Positions 1 to 10,260 of a DNA stretch of 22,673 nucleotides are shown in pieces. A model generated the notes under the pieces. It saw nothing but the letters and a program-made list of their open reading frames with translations, was not told the origin of the DNA and did not search any database. The number at the start of each line of letters is the position of its first letter. The first letter of the stretch is position 1. The stretch comes from Rhizophagus sp. LPA8_4_AMF (lineage: Eukaryota > Glomeromycota > Glomeromycetes > Glomerales > Glomeraceae), in NCBI GenBank assembly GCA_021464525.1, contig JADRCO010001089.1, positions 1 to 22,673 of the forward strand, read 5' to 3'. The position numbers and the translations under genes are program-made.

Positions 1-776
1 AAAAAAAATTTTAGGTGCGGCGATGATCACCGTGCGGCGATTTTTTGACATTTCCTTTATTAATATATAATTAGTAAATTAGATAAAATTCAAAATTTAG
101 AATAAAAGCTATTTTATAAATTTATAGTTTTTATGATTTTGTTTATTAGTTTATTAAATTAGTTAATTTAATCTATCAATAATGATTAAATTGTATATCT
201 TTAATTATATTCAGATTTATAATAATTTCTATTAGAATTTTAAAAATCATTCGTTTACAGGTTATTTGTGTTGATTTTTATTAAAAGAAAAAAAAAACAA
301 AAGCATAGGCAATAATAACAAATAAAGAATCTTGTAAAAAAAAATATAAAATGATGGACAAAAAAGCAAAAAATAAAAAGCAGCAAGGCGCATATATCAT
401 ACTTAAAAAAGCAATTATAAATGCTTTGAACAAAGACGTAAGTACTGTGTACGTCACCCTAGAAACTAATTTGTTAAAGTTCAGTGTCAAAATGATCATT
501 GTTACAGTTTTTATGTGTCACTTTTTTTGTTTTCCAATTTGGTTCCTAAATTATCACAAAAAAAAAAACTATAAATTAAACGTTCATTTAAAATTTTCTC
601 ATACTTTATCTGTTATTAAATAATTTTGTTTGTTTTCGCTTATTGCAAGCTTTCATTTATTACAAGTTTTAATAACAGTCCTTTTGGTTTTAAACGATAG
701 TTCGAAAAATAATAGTTGATAGCTATCGGTTACTTATAATTTTCTTTTATCTCAGTAACTACATTTAGTTTACATA
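1..776. other. AT-rich intergenic region upstream of the first gene
   Basis: This stretch is very AT-rich and carries no convincing gene. The open frames in it are short and low in complexity, made of Lys/Asn-rich or Phe/Ile-rich runs expected by chance in such DNA. The only unusual part is the GC-rich direct repeat at its left edge, listed separately. The last 100 bases probably contain the promoter and 5' untranslated region of the gene that starts at 777, but I see no clear TATA box. Confidence 0.6.
15..41. repeat. GC-rich 10-bp direct repeat
   Basis: The decamer GTGCGGCGAT occurs at 15-24 and again at 32-41, separated by GATCAC-containing DNA. It forms a small GC-rich island in an otherwise strongly AT-rich flank. 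Such islands often mark the ends of transposable elements in AT-rich fungal genomes, but the window starts here and the partner end cannot be seen. Confidence 0.5.
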
Positions 777-1633
777 ATGTTACTTGGACCTAAGAAAAGA
801 ACACGCGTTTCAGACGAAGAAAGTGATAATGCCATGGAAAATGGAGAAGAAATATATGGTGAAGTTGTAATAAGTGTCAAAAATGAAACTGAAGAAAGAA
901 CAGAAAATGTAATGCATAAAGACTTGAAGAGAATGCGACTAGATTTAGAACATGATACTTCAAGGTTCTTTTGAAAAAAATTATCAATTTCATTTTTCAT
1001 TTTTCTTTTTCATTTATTATATTTAAATTAAGGTTGTTTATGTAATTTGACAGAGTGATTCCATCCGAATTCACTAACTCAAGTTCAGAATCATCACCGA
1101 GAACACCATCATCATATTCAACACTTGCAGATACCACTGAATATACATCACCATCTTATCAATATCATCAATTTCACCATAAACAACAATCTTTAGACGA
1201 CACTTATTTACTAAATCAAAATGTTCATAAACTTCATCGTAATCCAATTCGAATTTCAACAAGATCGAATGCATCCTCTTCTTCCTCTTCTGCTGAACTC
1301 CTAAATCCTTACATGAACATCAATTCAGTATTGTATCTTGCTAATTTGACGCGAACATCACACATTGTGAAAGAATTACAGGATGATCTTGGATGCATGG
1401 AAATTGATGAGAGAGTAGATACACACAATAATGAAAGAGAACGACTGGTAGGAAATGGAACATCATCTTCAATAGACGATGATCCAATGAATCTTGGGTT
1501 GGATCATGGTCGTCATCATCAATTTCAAAATGATGGATATGTTAATAGTTCTTCAGAGAAATCTGAGTACCAGTCCATTAATGCAGTTTTGAGAGAAGCT
1601 TTTTTGGAAAGGCGTCCAAATTTAAGTTGTTAA
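777..1633 (+). CDS. Hypothetical protein, 255 aa, two exons, probable nuclear protein
   Basis: The model is exon 777-964, GT-AG intron 965-1053 (89 bp), exon 1054-1633. The first exon leaves two bases (AG) and the second supplies A, so the frame runs on without a stop and joins two open frames that otherwise end or begin abruptly. I do not recognise the family. Visible features are a basic cluster near the N-terminus (PKKRTR, residues 5-10) that could be a nuclear localisation signal, an acidic stretch after it, a Ser/Thr/Tyr/His-rich disordered middle with a run of Ser around residues 137-142, and two predicted helical segments. These segments share a related core, INSVL near residue 152 and INAVL near residue 238. 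There is no signal peptide or membrane segment. It converges tail-to-tail with the WDR82 gene. The start is the first ATG of the open frame. It could be a regulatory protein, but no function is assigned. Confidence 0.75.
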
Positions 1634-1774
1634 GAAAATTGGTTTCTCAATATTTTATTTAATAGTAAATAATTTTTTTTTTTTTTTTGAAAAAAGACAT
1701 TCCTAGTGTGTATAATGTATTCAGAATTTAATATAAATAATATAAATATATATTAAGCAAATTGTAAATTTTCA

Positions 1775-1780
1775 AATAAA
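1775..1780 (+). terminator. Candidate polyadenylation signal AATAAA
   Basis: A canonical AATAAA lies about 142 bases after the stop of the 777-1633 gene, followed within 10 bases by a T-rich stretch. This fits a fungal 3' end, but the motif is common by chance in DNA this AT-rich. Confidence 0.35.
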
Positions 1781-1860
1781 AGAATTTTTTTTTTTTTTAA
1801 TATTGTGGTGCCTTTAAATGTAATAAAAAAAAATTATTTTTTTATAAATTATATCTAAAA

Positions 1861-4353
1861 TTAATCGGTTTTCATTGTATCTGTTTCTCCACCATCAGAT
1901 GAAGGACCCTGTGCTTCTAAACTTTGATTATTCTCGGGTTCATTACTACTAATAACCATCTGGTTATCTTCTGATGTAGAAATATCAGAGGTTGTAATTT
2001 CACCAGTATTTCCAGTATTTCCATTATCTATAACATTCGTGAAATTATTATCACCATCATCTCCGCTCGTTGTTGGTGGTACAGCCGATGGTGGCGAAGA
2101 TGTATTTAATAATGATGCACTTTCATTTCCGCCTCCACCATTATCATTATTATTTTCGTTATCATTATCGTTATTTTTATCGTTATTATTATTATTATCA
2201 TTATTATTCTCACTAAAATCGGTAGTACTTACAATATCAACAGTACCAATAACGTTATCATAACTACCATTACTATTATTGATAGTAGATTGATTATAAT
2301 TTAAGTCCATAGTAATCACACTATCACTACTCGGCGGAGCTATGTTTTGCGGTGCATTAAATACGGGTGGGATCGATATATCAGCTATATTTTCCTTTTC
2401 TTCGTCTGGATTTTCAAATGATGGTAACCAAAACGTCTTGGAAGAAAAAGAAAGTAACAAAAAGAAAGTATGTTAATAATGTATATTCGTAATATATAAA
2501 AGAAATGTTGATCGTAATTATCCGGATAATATATTATTATTTACTATAAAACCCGGAGTGGAAAAATTAGATCAGCAGGAAACCTCAATAAGCCATTCGA
2601 AAACAACTTATATTAGGTAACTTCTTATTTGTTCTTCGATCAGTTAAAAACCACAAGTAAAATACTCAAATAAAAATGTGGGGAACTATGATCGATTACG
2701 AACCAAAAACGGTTCTGCAACAAATGGTAATTAAATATAACTCACCAGATCTGTACAACCGCTAACCATCATCAATTTTGTGGGATTGAATCTAACAACT
2801 TGCATTGGTCTAACATGATACTCTAGTGTGTGTATCGGTCGAGAATCTATTCCTTCTGCAAGTATCATTGAATTTTTTAGAGGTGCTTCTATGTCCCAAA
2901 AATTTAACATTCCATCTTGTGATCCTAAAAGAGAATAATTAATTTTCGCATGAACTCACTATATATGATGATAATATCAAATATAAAACCATCACTAGTA
3001 CTATATAATATTATACTACCTCCAACTACAAAACGACCATCGGGGGTCCAACTCGTTTCTTCTCCTCCTAATAATTGCAATGCATTATTTAATCCAACAT
3101 GGCCTATTAAACGTCTTTTCATATCGGTATTATAAGCATCAGTTACATAATGTACATCTCCTGATGTTGTAACAAGAATTTTGTCGCCATCGTTACTAAA
3201 TTTTATGGACGTCCATTCAGGTTGTATTGGAGGACGTGGATGTGAAGAAGGTAACGCGTAATTATCTATCACATTTAATGTTGTAAACGGTGCCTATGAG
3301 AAAAGTGATGAGTATATTTTTGTAATTAAAATCTTACAAAAAGAAAAAAATTTTATTAAATTTTTACTTGATCAAACTTTCTTATGTCGAATAATTTTAT
3401 GACGTTGTCATGACTCTGAAGTCCAATCGCAAGAACAATGCCAGATGGATCGTACGCAATACAAGGTCTTCCATTTTCAATATTAATAAATCCCTATGAA
3501 CAAAATTAGAAATAAATCAGTCTTTGTAAAATATATATGAAATTAATAATAGGTTACAAAATTATTTTACATACCAGAAAAGTAGGTTGACGTAAATCCC
3601 ATAGCCGCACTCCTTCATTTACAGCGCCAGATGCAAATTGATCGCTCACAGGCGACATTTCTAAACTCACTACCCTGCAAGAGAATGTTATTACCGGTAT
3701 AATTTATTAATCATGTGCGATATTAAATATAATACCTTTTCTGATGCCCCTCAAAGTATCTTATGAATTGATTATCATGCAGTGATAAATATCTCAACGT
3801 ATCTATTTAAACAAAGTTCACGTTTAGATCAGTACAATAATCACGATTCAATGTTTATTAAAATAATTATTGATTGGAAGAATGACGAACCAGTTACCAT
3901 TCTCTTTTGTTGACGCGTATATAATATCCGTATGTCGATGGGTAAATCGTGTTAAATGCACTCCATACTTTTTGCTAAGTATTAGCTTTTTATGTCTGCA
4001 AAATAAAAGAACAATATAAGGAAGAAGGGTAAGTGTTAAAATTGATTTATTTAACATGTAAAGAAATATACGCGGAAATTTTTTGAGTATACTACATCTA
4101 ATCCTCATATATCATATCAGTTTTGTTGCTAATGGAATAAAAAAAACAACTAGGTATATATTACAAATTGAATATATTACCTTCCTTGAACGCAATTGTA
4201 CAAGTTAATCGATTCATCAGCTGAAGCAGTTACGCAGAATTCTCCGGTGCAGTCAAAATCGCAAGCTGTAATAGGCTGTGAATTCTCGTAGAAATTGCGA
4301 GCAGCCTTTAAGCTCATTAGGTGATTTACATTTAACTCTACCGTGTTTTCCAT
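1861..4353 (-). CDS. SWD2: WDR82/Swd2 orthologue, WD40-repeat subunit of Set1/COMPASS, 530 aa, eight exons
   Basis: Exons on the minus strand: 4353-4181, 3995-3898, 3802-3736, 3674-3575, 3493-3368, 3293-3020, 2924-2746, 2436-1861. All introns are GT-AG and the exons total 1593 nt in frame. WDR82/Swd2 is a seven-bladed WD40 propeller of the Set1/COMPASS H3K4 methyltransferase and also acts in transcription termination complexes. Family signatures visible here are SKKYGV (about 65-70), LRYLSLHDN and [10 protein letters not shown] (about 93-113), a WDLR blade end near 138-141, [12 protein letters not shown] near 288, and the closing FWLPS near 341. Animal and yeast orthologues end almost immediately after that motif. 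This protein continues for about 185 residues, acidic and Asn/Asp/Ser/Thr-rich, with an Asn/Asp run near 415-443 followed by Gly. The start is the only ATG that keeps the frame; a neighbouring ATG hits a stop at once. Intron 7 (309 bp) is the longest and directly precedes the tail exon. Confidence 0.93.
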
Positions 4354-4969
4354 TTCATAGTAAGGAAAAACTAATGCGGTGCGTATCTAAGCGATAATCG
4401 GTGATTTAATTCTCCATTTAATTTCACGTGGTTCTCGACTTCTCGTGATTACCGTGAGGTACCCAATTTTCTACATCACGTGACATTTGGCCGGCATTAT
4501 GGAATTAAGAAATTATCCATGTGATGAATATTATGTGACAAATAGGTTTTTAACCACCCCCCGAATACTTATGAAAATGGAAACGTGTGACAAATATTTT
4601 ACTGTGATCGCGTGGGGGTAGAAATTTGGTGTAAATACTGGGGAAGATGATTAGATGTGTGATTTTACTAAAAACAGGCCGAGTCTAAACGCACGTATAA
4701 TAATTTTTGATTACCGTATTTTACGGGCATCAGTAGTGCCACGGTACCCCAAAGAACACCGATTTATTATTTAAATAATTTAAAAAATACCTAGACATTG
4801 CGCATGATAAATTATTATATATTTTATACATTATCTACTAATAATAAAAACTCACACAATGGTAGGGGTATAAGGTCAAAACCTCTGAAATTTGTATCAT
4901 ACCCGGGGTACTATGGCCCCAAATTTTATCACATATTCTTTATTTCCCTTTAAAAAATTTTTTTAATCT
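4354..4969. other. Intergenic region between WDR82 promoter and amidohydrolase 3' end
   Basis: No coding sequence is visible. The left third holds the probable WDR82 promoter with two CACGTG sites. The right part has several short GC-richer pieces, including a small hairpin (GGCA/TGCC arms near 4728-4742), GGTACCCC near 4743, and CCCGGGGTACT near 4902. These look like relics of repeats, but I cannot name an element. Confidence 0.5.
4425..4483 (-). promoter_or_regulatory. Two CACGTG (E-box) sites in the WDR82 promoter
   Basis: CACGTG occurs at 4425-4430 and again inside the perfect 8-bp palindrome TCACGTGA at 4476-4483, about 72-130 bases upstream of the WDR82 start codon at 4353. CACGTG is the known target of bHLH factors such as Cbf1-type proteins in fungi. 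Two GC-containing palindromes 46 bp apart in AT-rich DNA are unlikely by chance, so a role in transcription is a fair inference. The factor is not known from this window. Confidence 0.5.
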
Positions 4970-7904
4970 TTAAAATAAATTACCAAAAACAACTTTTCCA
5001 CCGAACACAGTTGCTAATACTTGTGTATCTACAATTTGAGATTCAGGTATTTCCATAATATCCCTATCAATAACAATAAAATCCGCGTATTTTCCCATAG
5101 AAATGGATCCCATCTACAGGAAAAAAATAATACGCTTAATTTCCAATTTTGTAAAGTTTTTAACAGTAAATAATAAAATAATAAACTTACAATAGCTTCA
5201 TTAAATGCTGCATAAGCTGCATCTATAGTAAATCCTTTCAATGCTTCTTGACGCGTTAATTTTTGTGAAGGAAACCATCCGTTTTCTCCATGAGGCTACA
5301 TTTTCAATGTGGATTATAAACATTTGATTGAAGTATAAAAAGAATAATAAGCATTTTCTTTTTTTTACTTACAGATTGCCCGTTAATCCATTTTCTTGTA
5401 ATAGCAGCATAAATTCCTAAAAATGGATTTACAGATTCAATAGGAAAATCGGAAGAAAGCGGGAATGTCTTTACTCTAAAATTAAAAAATATTTATTAAT
5501 AATAATCAAATTAACATGACTCGTCTAAGTAATTTGATTTGTGGAAAACATACCCTGCTTTTATCAAACTTCTCCATGCATATGCACCTTTAATACGTTC
5601 ACTACCTAGTCTTTGTTCAGCATATGCCATATCAGTAGTTGCTATTCAAAGTTATCAAAAGAAAAGGAAAATTAATTCAAAAATAACATGTAATTAACGA
5701 GAAAAACGAAAGATTTCAAGTATATAAATATATTTACCATGAGTAGGTTGCATGGATGGTATAATATTTAATTTACCAATACGTTTAATATCTTCCAAAG
5801 TCTAAATTATTCCAAATAATAAATCTTTAAAATTTATCTTTAATACATTTTAGTCTAAAAAATATATGTAGCTTACCAAAATCTGAGCGTGTTCAATTCT
5901 AAATCTAACTTTCTCTGCTAACTTTTTCATTTCATCATTCACTTCTTGTTCTGTTAATTTTTTATCACCATTTTGTGATAATACATATTCTCGAAAAGCT
6001 TTTTCATATGCGTTAATTATAAGTTGATTTGCTTTATCACCTATACAATGCGTATTCACTTGAAATCCCTAATTCATTTTTTAACAATCATGTATTCAAT
6101 AATTTGAATATATAATAGTATCAATCCATTTGGATATAAAATTTACCTTATCGATCCATTTTTTGATTACAGGTGGTAACAATGTAGGATCAGATATGAG
6201 AAGTCCTTGTTTCGTTGGATCATCTTTTATAAGATAATGGTATTTAGACAGTTTCAAAAAAAATTTTTTTTTTTCAAATAAACTTACCGGAATAAGGTTC
6301 TAATAATGCTAATGTATGTTATAAAGTACGAAAAAAAATCATAAAGTAAACGAGTCAATATTTAAAGCGTAGAAATGATAAATGTTAAGATCACAAAATT
6401 AAATTAATCGATTGATTGATAATAACCGGCTCCCCAACTTCCCAGAGCACCATCCATAAAGAATTTAACACTTCTAACAGTTAGCCTTCCATCACCTAAT
6501 CCTTCAATTATCTCAACATGATCACCATCATACGTATTTTCTAAACTTTCTACCATTGCATAACTTCGGATATTAAATTCTTCTGGCTGTTCATTTATAA
6601 TTCTAAAAAAATGTTATATTATTAACAATAAAATATTATCTAAAATATTTATAAAAAATAAGAGAGAAATGTTAAGATATACTTTTTGAAGAATTCAAGT
6701 ATATTTAATGGAATTCCTGCATCATGCACTCCAATTAATCCAAAGGAATGCATTTTGGAAATTGCCGAACGTAATTGCTGTAATAATAATTGTTCACTAG
6801 GTAAAGGCATAATTTTCTCTGATATTATAAAGAAAATAATTTTTTTTTTATCAAATTAAATGTCTTTTTACAATATTCCCTTCCTCGAATTGTTAAATAC
6901 TCAACTAATTAATTGCATAGCATTATCAATAAAAATTCCAGTCAATTCACCGGTTTCTCTATCTCTTCCGATTTCTCCACCGTCGACAGTTTCAGGAACC
7001 TTTACTAGCTTATCTAATATATTTTTATTCACTAATAAAGCGTGTCCATCAATACGTGATAAAGAAATTGAATATTTCTTGATTAGTGGGTCACAATCTA
7101 AATCTTCCTATTTATTGCCAAAGAATCAATTATAAATTTTACATATTTTTTATAAAAAGTAAATTAATAAAAATTATAATATACACACAAAAGTTGGAAA
7201 TGATTTTGATGTCCATTGTGTTTGATCCCATCCCCATCCTGTAATCCAATCTGTAGTAATATCTATTTCGGGGTGTGAATTGATGTATTCATGAATTCTT
7301 TCGCGTACCGCTATTAAGAAATAAAAAATTTAAATTTTTTATGTGATTATGATAAAAAGAGAGATTCAAGGAGTTACCTTCAATGGATCTTGTTCCCACG
7401 AGGTTCACCGATGACAAAGATTCTCCTAAACCAATCAAATGCTATATAGACAAAGTTATAACCATATATAATTATAATGCTCTAAAAAAATCAATTTTAA
7501 TACATACAGCATGCGCATCGATTAGTCCAGGTAAGATAGTACGACCTTGTAAATCAATACACTAAAGTAAATTCTTATTCTCAGTAAACTTTGCGACATA
7601 AAAGAAAAAGATCAAAGGGAATAGAAAAGTGTAAAAACGATTTACTTTCAACCCCTTCCACTTTTTCATTAAATCAATTTTGGTACCAACATCTACAAAT
7701 TTACCATTCGTTACTACAAACGATTCAATTTTTGGTAAAGTATCATCTGAAGTATAAATATTTGCATTATAGATAATGAAACCGTTTGATGGTTCACTGT
7801 TTAGAAAAAGTCAGGTATGTTTTAGAAAAATATATATATGGATATAAAAAAAAAATAATGTAAAAGAAAATATCCTGAATATTAATTAACCTTGAATAAC
7901 TCAT
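4970..7904 (-). CDS. Amidohydrolase family 3 (YtcJ-like) metal-dependent hydrolase, 570 aa, 16 exons
   Basis: Exons (minus): 7904-7891, 7796-7646, 7561-7508, 7441-7378, 7310-7189, 7107-6906, 6818-6683, 6602-6427, 6308-6288, 6223-6147, 6068-5877, 5801-5738, 5641-5554, 5475-5373, 5295-5191, 5113-4970. They sum to 1713 nt in frame with GT-AG junctions throughout. The family hydrolyses amide or related C-N bonds on a TIM barrel with a metal centre; the substrate cannot be told. Metal-site motifs are present: GLIDAHAH (His72, His74), the lysine of SVKFFMDGALGSWGA (Lys294), NTHCIGD (His346), RIEHAQ (His399) and SSDFP (Asp463). The C-terminus has the usual small beta domain (MGKYADFIVID). Length is normal for the family. 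There is no signal peptide, so it is probably cytosolic. Odd points are a 14-nt first exon and a 21-nt internal exon that restores the conserved ALLEPYS stretch. The first exon is the least certain part. The gene lies 616 bp behind WDR82 on the same strand. Confidence 0.9.
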
Positions 7905-9177
7905 ATTGTAAAATTAGAATTAAACTTTAGAAAAAAAATTTTTTTATTCTCGATAGTTCCTTATTGTATTAAAATATTAAAAGTGAATAATTTTATGTTG
8001 CTTATTGTACAACTTTTAATTAAATAAATATTAAATAAATAGACTTGTAAACGAAAAGGAAAAAGATTATCTTTTAATTATAAATAAAACTGACCATACT
8101 ATATTGTATTGATTGTATTGATCGTCCACGTATTACGCCAAGAATGGAATTAATGCATGCCTCACAAGCGATTTTATCTGAATATACGCAGCAGATTTTT
8201 AATTCATAAAAATTGATTCAAAGGATACAACGTTTATAGATTTAATACCAGATACTGGCAGATAGTAATCAAAAAATTACAAAAAACTTGATTTTATGAT
8301 TCTAGACAAAATATTTTGATAATAATATATTTAGAAACCTCGTTTCGAAAAATGGTATTAACAGAAATATTAAAAATATGAACTAAATGATTTATGAGAT
8401 TTTACTCACTATATGCTTTTTAAGGTTATTTTATTTTTTTATGAAGGTGAGTGGTAGAAATCAAAAGGTGTAGTTAGAAGAAAACCATATTAATACAAAC
8501 GAGGTTTGTGCGATTTTAATATAGCCCTTCGAATGAAGAGGCGCCAACTTGAATAGTTCATAATGATTTTTTATCGCTTAGAAGTTAATTGTTATTAATG
8601 TGTTAGAATAGATAGTTTAGAAAACGAATTAATATAGCTTTGCTTTTGTAAACAAATCTACATAAGCAATTTGTTTTGTTTCCCACATTAGGCTCATGAT
8701 TTTAACACGCTGTATACAGTGTGATGCATGTAAGATTCGATCTTTCTCTTAAGTATATGTATTTTCTAGTGTATTGTAATTTATCTTTTTAAAAATCTAT
8801 TTTAATACAGTAAATGTTAACTCTCGTAAAAAATATACGTAAATAAATTTAATAAATTTTTGATTTCAATTCGAATTTTTTGCTAGATAAATCAGTAAAA
8901 AATTTCTTGTCGCCACACCTTTCATCCTTAATAAGTAAATTCTTCTATAAACTTAATTTTTATAGCTAGCACTCGCCATATTACTATCTATTAATTATAT
9001 ACTTACGTGAATTTGCCGATATTACTGGAGTTAATTTGTGGACTTGCGCTCTTTCGATTTCGAGGTTTATTTTCGTTTGATTTATGTGAATATGTTTGTG
9101 CGTTTGATGATTTGATCTGGTTTTAATTTGTTTTTTTCCTAATATTTTCACAACTTTTTATTTGAGAATATATTGCA
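7905..9177. other. Gene-less AT-rich region upstream of the amidohydrolase
   Basis: I see no coding sequence here on either strand: stops are dense and no family motif appears. The part next to 7904 is presumably the amidohydrolase promoter. One striking palindrome (8706-8723) is listed separately. Confidence 0.55.
8706..8723. repeat. 18-bp near-perfect palindrome
   Basis: CACGCTGTATACAGTGTG reads the same on both strands except for one symmetric base pair (G/A at the fourth position). It could be a binding site for a dimeric regulator or a chance hairpin. It lies about 800 bp upstream of the amidohydrolase start, which is far for a compact fungal promoter. Confidence 0.4.
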
Positions 9178-9690
9178 CTATATTTTTTTATATTTTTCTC
9201 TATTCCATGTATTTAAAATTTGATATAATTCTTTAGCAATTGGTCTATTTTCTGTTTTACTATCCCAACATTTAATTATCAAGTCTGCAAGTAATTCTGT
9301 CGTGTCTTCGGTCTAAGACCTTCACATATATCCATAGCTAATATTTTATCATGATTAGTATTCTTATAAGGAGAAGTTTCAGATAAAAATTCATTCATTA
9401 TTATTCCAAATGAGTAAATATCTGCTGCTTTCGTATATTTAGAATCATGTAAAACTTCTGGAGCTACGTAAGGTAATATCCATGGATTTATTTCTTTTTT
9501 GCTGATTTGCACATTTCAAAATCACTTATATAGTATGGGGTGTTATTGAATAATATATTTCCTGCTGGTGCTGTTTCTACATCGACTAGGCAAATCTGCT
9601 TTAGATCATTCTTCCAATGAAGAGTCATGCAAGTTGTAAAAACTCAACGACCTGCATTTCATTTTCTCGTTGATCCAACCCAACAAATAC
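9178..9690 (-). pseudogene. Decayed protein kinase domain, frameshifted and truncated
   Basis: Three overlapping minus-strand frames together spell a kinase C-lobe. Frame one (about 9628-9488) holds GNILFNN and SDFEMCKSA. Frame two (to 9279) holds LPYVAPEVL, AADIYSFGI and EGLRPK. Frame three (9297-9178) holds IIKCWD, ENRP and ELYQILNTWN, ending at TAG. These are subdomains VIb/VII, VIII-IX and XI of the kinase family abundant in Rhizophagus. At least two frameshifts separate them, one near 9490-9512 beside an A-run and one near 9300. The HRD catalytic loop is replaced by unrelated residues just before GNIL, and DFG has become DFE. Weaker similarity may reach to about 9690 in another frame with a stop. 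No N-lobe is seen. It is therefore a pseudogene, not a sequencing-interrupted active kinase, since catalytic residues are also lost. Confidence 0.85.
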
Positions 9691-9702
9691 CGCTGACTTT
9701 AA

Positions 9703-9738
9703 GGACCGGTCTTGCTTTTGACCGGTCCGGTCCGGTCC
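9703..9738. repeat. GGACCGGT-type short repeats, possible transposon end
   Basis: GGACCGGT at 9703-9710 is followed at about 9720-9738 by a stretch in which the GGTCC pentamer is repeated three times. This is a strongly GC-rich patch in AT-rich DNA. It lies at the upstream edge of the kinase pseudogene and about 140 bp before a transposase-like fragment, so it may be a terminal or subterminal repeat of a DNA transposon. A diverged relative (GAACCGATCTAGAACCGACC) lies near 10550-10569 and could belong to the other end. Confidence 0.4.
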
Positions 9739-9876
9739 AAGCTGAAAGATCTGTCTTTTTGGGACAAACCCTAGCGATAATTTAAATATCTTTGATAATC
9801 ATCTTATTTTTTAACTTAATTTAGAAGTCTTTGCTTTTGAATTTGATGGACATTTTATTATTTAAAAAAAGAGTAA

Positions 9877-9981
9877 AAGTCTGCAAATAGCACTGGTGGA
9901 CGTCCAAAAAAGCTTATTTGGAGATTTTTTGAGAAAGACGACGAAATAGACAAAGGCACTATGTCTTTAATAAATAATTAA
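9877..9981 (+). pseudogene. Fragment resembling the N-terminus of a BED-finger hAT transposase
   Basis: A 34-codon open stretch reads GGRPKKLIWRFFEK followed by an acidic segment and DKGTM. The pattern of GRPK, an aromatic IW..F and an acidic K-G segment resembles the lead-in to the BED zinc finger of hAT-family transposases and related fungal proteins. The finger cysteines and histidines are missing because the frame stops at 9979-9981. It is at most a relic. The assignment rests on a short motif and is tentative. Confidence 0.4.
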
Positions 9982-10205
9982 TATAATTTTATGTAATAAA
10001 GTTTAAACTAGTAGAGTATTGTATAATTTTAGTTAACATGTTAATAAAAATAAACTAAGTGGACTAATAGGTTTCGTTTATATTTCGGAATATAAAAGTT
10101 TCAGGAGGTTTGGGTTAGATTCGGGACTCGGGATTCGGAAAATAAATGCAAGTTCCGAAACTAAGTTTCGGTATATACCTGTTTCATGTTTTAGTCGGAA
10201 TTTAA

Positions 10206-10260
10206 AAAAGGAAATTTCAACAATGCATTTGATTATTAATTATTGTTGTAATTTCCTTTT
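10206..10260. repeat. Hairpin with 19-bp arms
   Basis: The left arm 10206-10224 (AAAAGGAAATTTCAACAAT) pairs with the right arm 10242-10260 with a single mismatch, leaving a 17-base AT-rich loop. It lies inside the gene-poor relic region after the hAT-like fragment. It may be part of a non-autonomous transposon or a foldback element. Confidence 0.6.

Noticed and set aside
351-623. Plus-strand open frame of 90 codons
   Set aside because: Lys/Asn/Phe-rich composition expected from AT-rich DNA, overlaps an equally long antisense frame, no motif and no splice partner.
2039-2263. Plus-strand open frame rich in Leu/Ser
   Set aside because: It is the antisense reading of the low-complexity tail of WDR82.
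2437-2745. Alternative WDR82 ending using an acceptor 31 bases after the intron 7 donor, giving NRFWFV
   Set aside because: It resembles the FWLP motif by chance, but the intron would be about 31 nt, too short for normal splicing, and it would lose the better match in the 2436 exon.
6288-6299. 12-nt version of amidohydrolase exon 9
   Set aside because: Also in frame, but it would drop three residues (ALL) that the family has before EPYSD; the 21-nt version fits better.
6860-7135. Plus-strand open frame of 91 codons
   Set aside because: Antisense shadow of amidohydrolase exon 6 and the following intron.
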